Source: Methanosarcinaceae archaeon (GTDB lineage Archaea > Halobacteriota > Methanosarcinia > Methanosarcinales > Methanosarcinaceae). From it: a stretch of 7,507 nt of DNA. Made by a program: the position numbers and the translations under genes. The stretch covers positions 1 to 7,507 of the forward strand of contig JAFGOO010000134.1 of assembly GCA_016926455.1 (NCBI GenBank), in the 5' to 3' direction. Positions 5,451-7,507 of the stretch are shown here, piece after piece. The notes under the pieces were generated by a model that had not been told where the DNA came from, did no database searches, and was given only the letters and a program-made list of their open reading frames with translations. Each line of letters begins with the position of its first letter. Position 1 is the first letter of the stretch.

Positions 5451-5980
5451 GTGGAAATTGCTCTGGAATTACTCCTCTTTGGTTTGTGAAAGGTGTCAAT
5501 CTTGATACATCTAAAAAGAGAATGGATATATATCTTGATTTTATAAAATAAAATAAATTCTCCTATCCTGTTTGTAAAAATTTATGTAAAATTTATGATA
5601 CAAAAGAGAGAATATGGAAACACCTTGATATCCTCCATTATGAAATCTATCTTCATGAAATAGTTCCTAGAAAGAAAATCACTGAGAACAGTGTAATTTA
5701 ATTTGTTTTTAATAAACTAGCTCGAATACAGGATTTAGCTTATTGTTTAAGGCATTGATTATTGCTATGTGCAAAGGAAATAACAGTCTCTTAAGTTGCT
5801 GATATGGTCGACATTTATGATGAATGCATTTGGAGGATCTTTACATATTATGTTAAAAAGATAAAGGAAAATAGAGATCTTTCAAGTCTTGAAGTGATTG
5901 GAGTAGATTATCTGTTGAACAATAGTTCAAAGAATGAAGCAGAAAGTCACCCTATTTATAGGATGTTCACTCTCTTTTGA
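5451..5980 (+). pseudogene. Relic of an ISL3-family transposase
   Basis: A decayed transposase read mainly in one plus-strand frame with in-frame stops at 5549, 5699, 5756, 5792 and 5978. Recognisable pieces are WFVKGVNLDTSKKRMDIYLD (5480 on), YPVCKNLCKIYDTKERIWKH (5564 on) with LDILHYEIYLHEIVPR after it, AKEITVS before 5792, and VADMVDIYDECIWRIFTYYV leading to DLSSLEVIGVD (to about 5908). This is the order of the ISL3 N-terminal domain, zinc-finger domain and start of the DDE domain. The first finger Cys and the final Cys/His pair are lost (YPVC; RKKITENSV). The first codons (VEIALELL from 5451) sit one frame over, so a frameshift near 5475 is likely. Only about 175 codons of a family usually longer than 400 remain; most of the DDE core is absent. 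I could not find terminal inverted repeats or a target duplication. It is non-functional and lies in the 783-bp gap between two host genes. Confidence 0.75.
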
Positions 5981-5983
5981 GAG
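5970..5983. repeat. Small hairpin CTCTC-TTTT-GAGAG
   Basis: A 5-bp stem with a TTTT loop at the distal end of the transposase relic, overlapping its last in-frame stop. It could be a remnant of the element's end or a chance repeat; it has no following T-run of terminator type. Confidence 0.2.
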
Positions 5984-6046
5984 CATGTTTTAATAGTTGA
6001 TACTATATATAATATATAAGGTTAAATAATAATACATGAAACAGTC

Positions 6047-6072
6047 CGTCAATTGACGAAACGACGTTCGTT
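6047..6072. promoter_or_regulatory. Two adjacent palindromes, candidate operator of the HTH regulator
   Basis: A perfect 12-bp palindrome, CGTCAATTGACG (6047-6058), is followed one base later by an inverted repeat AACGA-CGT-TCGTT (6060-6072) whose last bases run into the TATA element at 6071. This covers the position where archaeal BRE and TFB binding would occur, so a protein bound here should block initiation. The gene immediately downstream encodes an XRE-type DNA-binding protein, which makes autoregulation the simplest reading. Confidence 0.45.
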
Positions 6073-6082
6073 AAATATATAT
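6071..6082 (+). promoter_or_regulatory. TATA box of the regulator/HMG-CoA synthase unit
   Basis: TTAAATATATAT is a strong archaeal TATA-like element centred about 36 nt before the ATG at 6112. The expected start site is near 6102, giving a leader of about 10 nt, and no Shine-Dalgarno is visible before the ATG, so the mRNA is probably near-leaderless. A second AT-rich stretch, TATATATAATATATAA at about 6004-6019, is an alternative upstream promoter. Confidence 0.5.
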
Positions 6083-6111
6083 GCATCTCTTTCATCTAAG
6101 TATACTGTATC

Positions 6112-6852
6112 ATGACTGAAAATGCGTCGCATGAAAACATTCGTCAGCGCCTAGCGGAAAAGATGGCAGGCGAAATAACGCTGTCTGAGAAACCTGGCGA
6201 AGCATTGAAAAAATGGAGATTGAACTTTGATATTGCACAGACAGATCTTTCCAATTACTTGAGTGTATCTCCATCTGTCATAAGCGACTATGAAAGCGGA
6301 AGACGAAAGTCTCCTGGAACTCTTATTGTAAGCAAGATCGTTGAGGCTCTCCTTGACATCGATGCACAGCGTGGCGGACAGAAGATGCATGCTTACGAAG
6401 GAATACTTTATACCCCCTCCACGTCAAAAGCAGTGTATGCTACCTACGAATATACCTATCCCATGCAAGTTGCAAAGCTTGCAACCTTGATTGAGGCTGA
6501 TTTTGTTTATAAGGGCATAGAGAAGCCATTGTATGGTTTTTCGGTGATCGACAGCAAAAAAGCGATTCTTGAACTGTCCTCCCATGAATTCCAAAATCTG
6601 TACGGGTGGAGTACGGAACGTGCCATGACCTTTACAAAAGTAACTACAGGCAAATCCCCGATGGTGGCTATTCGTGTCACCAATTTGAAACCTGCTGTCG
6701 TCGTGTTGCATGGACTCCGGGGAAACGAGGTAGATCCTTTAGCCAAAAAAATGGCTGAAATCGACAGAATTCCGCTTCTTGCGACTACAATGGACATTGA
6801 TGAACTGATTGAAAAATTAAAAAAATACAGTCAATATCACGTAAGAGAATAA
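6112..6852 (+). CDS. XRE-type HTH transcriptional regulator (archaeal), next to HMG-CoA synthase
   Basis: A 246-aa cytoplasmic DNA-binding protein. Residues about 28-85 form an XRE/Cro-type helix-turn-helix: LKKWRLNFDIAQTDLSNYL, then SVSPSVISDYESGRRKSPG, with the recognition helix around VSPSVISDYESG. The C-terminal part (about 95-246) is a separate domain with alternating strands and helices; its end, KPAVVVLHGL then DRIPLLATTMDIDELIEKL, resembles ligand-binding DRTGG-like folds, an inference from pattern only. It looks like the archaeal 'predicted transcriptional regulator' group often found just before HMG-CoA synthase. The HMG-CoA synthase gene follows after 35 nt on the same strand, so the two are probably co-transcribed and the regulator may sense or control mevalonate-pathway flux. 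Tandem palindromes upstream of its TATA box suggest autoregulation. The start at 6112 is the first Met of the frame; no Shine-Dalgarno is seen. Confidence 0.82.
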   Translation: MTENASHENIRQRLAEKMAGEITLSEKPGEALKKWRLNFDIAQTDLSNYLSVSPSVISDYESGRRKSPGTLIVSKIVEALLDIDAQRGGQKMHAYEGILYTPSTSKAVYATYEYTYPMQVAKLATLIEADFVYKGIEKPLYGFSVIDSKKAILELSSHEFQNLYGWSTERAMTFTKVTTGKSPMVAIRVTNLKPAVVVLHGLRGNEVDPLAKKMAEIDRIPLLATTMDIDELIEKLKKYSQYHVRE

Positions 6853-6887
6853 AACTGTTAGAACATGACAATAAAAGGTGTAATAGA

Positions 6888-7507
6888 ATGAGTGTTGGCA
6901 TTGTATCATATGGAGCCTATATTCCTAAGTTCAGAATAAAGGTAGAAGATATCGCCCGCGTTTGGGGTGATGATGCAGATATTCTCATCGCTGGTCTGAT
7001 GGTGAACGAAAAATCAGTACCAGACCTTGATGAGGATACAGCGACCATTGCAGTGGAAGCTGCAAGGACAGCGATTGCACGAAGTGGAATCGATGCAAAG
7101 CGTATCGGTGCGGTTTACACTGGATCTGAAAGTCATCCATATGCTGTAAAGCCAACAAGTACCATTGTAGCCCAAGCTGTGGAAGCTACTCCTGTGATGA
7201 CTGCGGCAGATTTTGAGTTTGCATGTAAAGCAGGGACTGCTGCAATTCAGGCATGTATGGGTCTTGTATTATCTGGAATGGTTGACCTTGGTCTTGCTAT
7301 CGGTGCTGATGTGTCGCAAGGTGCACCCGGCGATGCATTGGAATATACAGCTGCAGCAGGCGGCGTGGCTTATATTATAGGCAGGAAGGAATCAGAACTT
7401 GCAGCCATAATTGAAGACACATATTCCTATACTACCGACACACCAGATTTCTGGAGACGGGAAGGTATGCCCTATCCTGAGCATGGAGGCCGTTTTACAG
7501 GCGAGCC
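6888..7507 (+). CDS. Hydroxymethylglutaryl-CoA synthase, archaeal type, N-terminal part (cut by window edge)
   Basis: The first 206 codons of HMG-CoA synthase, which condenses acetyl-CoA with acetoacetyl-CoA to HMG-CoA in the mevalonate pathway feeding archaeal isoprenoid lipids. The protein begins MSVGIVSYGAYIPKFRIKVE. It has thiolase fold elements: DEDTATIAVEAARTAI at 48-63, GSESHPYAVKPTST at 79-92 with the likely catalytic Glu81, and FEFACKAGT at 109-117 with the nucleophilic Cys113. YPEHGGRFTGE near 196-206 also fits the archaeal family. About 140-150 residues of the usual length near 350, including the catalytic His region, lie beyond the window. A Shine-Dalgarno, AGGTG (6876-6880), is 7 nt before the ATG. 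In many archaea a thiolase and a DUF35 OB-fold/zinc protein follow this gene and form a channelling complex; those would be downstream and are not visible. Confidence 0.93.
   Translation, partial: MSVGIVSYGAYIPKFRIKVEDIARVWGDDADILIAGLMVNEKSVPDLDEDTATIAVEAARTAIARSGIDAKRIGAVYTGSESHPYAVKPTSTIVAQAVEATPVMTAADFEFACKAGTAAIQACMGLVLSGMVDLGLAIGADVSQGAPGDALEYTAAAGGVAYIIGRKESELAAIIEDTYSYTTDTPDFWRREGMPYPEHGGRFTGE

Noticed and set aside
5601..5979. CAAAAGAGAG (5601-5610) as inverted partner of CTCTCTTTTG (5970-5979), possible IS ends
   Set aside because: The left copy lies inside the transposase-coding relic, so the pair cannot be the element's terminal repeats.
5804..5980. A 58-codon ORF starting MVDIYDECIWRIF as an independent gene
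   Set aside because: It is colinear and in frame with the upstream ISL3 transposase pieces and corresponds to the internal VADMVDIYD segment of that family, so it is part of the relic.

Overview
The window looks like chromosomal DNA from a methanogenic archaeon, most likely of the Methanosarcinales (Methanosarcinaceae-like). The evidence is an archaeal-type HMG-CoA synthase behind an archaeal XRE-type regulator, a zinc-ribbon/PUA/PP-loop/double-ferredoxin protein of the methanogen 'PAPS reductase' type, a threonine synthase-family enzyme, a radical SAM/SPASM enzyme next to a tiny Cys-rich peptide, archaeal TATA-like promoters with short leaders, and an ISL3-type transposase relic. Genus is not resolved from sequence alone.

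Layout. Positions 1-114 (minus) hold the first 38 codons of a monofunctional heme catalase. Positions 115-537 are mostly non-coding, with a perfect 14-bp palindrome, a very short ORF with a strong Shine-Dalgarno, and two small ORFs overlapping on opposite strands. Positions 538-2448 (minus) encode the 636-aa multidomain PAPS-reductase-like protein. Positions 2564-3706 (minus) encode a radical SAM/SPASM peptide-modifying-type enzyme. Divergent from it, at 3944-4096 (plus), is a 50-codon gene for a Cys-rich peptide. Positions 4171-5328 (minus) encode the threonine synthase-family enzyme. Positions 5329-6111 contain promoter sites and a heavily mutated ISL3-family transposase. Positions 6112-6852 (plus) encode the HTH regulator and 6888-7507 (plus) the first 206 codons of HMG-CoA synthase.

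How the genes fit together. The most interesting unit is the divergent pair at 2564-4096: a short peptide with five cysteines (CxC ... CxxC ... C) and an anSME-like radical SAM enzyme with all eight SPASM cysteines. This is the usual layout of a ribosomally made, post-translationally modified peptide (RiPP) and matches what I recall of the methanogen CbpA/CbpB pair, whose product and function are, to my knowledge, undescribed. The right end is a regulator-plus-mevalonate-pathway unit: palindromes sit just upstream of the regulator's TATA box, which suggests autoregulation and control of isoprenoid (archaeal lipid) precursor synthesis. The PAPS-reductase-like protein keeps the CC...CxxC iron-sulfur motif but has no visible ECGLH-type catalytic cysteine and carries a PUA (RNA-binding) domain, so its true substrate is open. 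Catalase at the left edge indicates oxidative-stress defence in an anaerobe.
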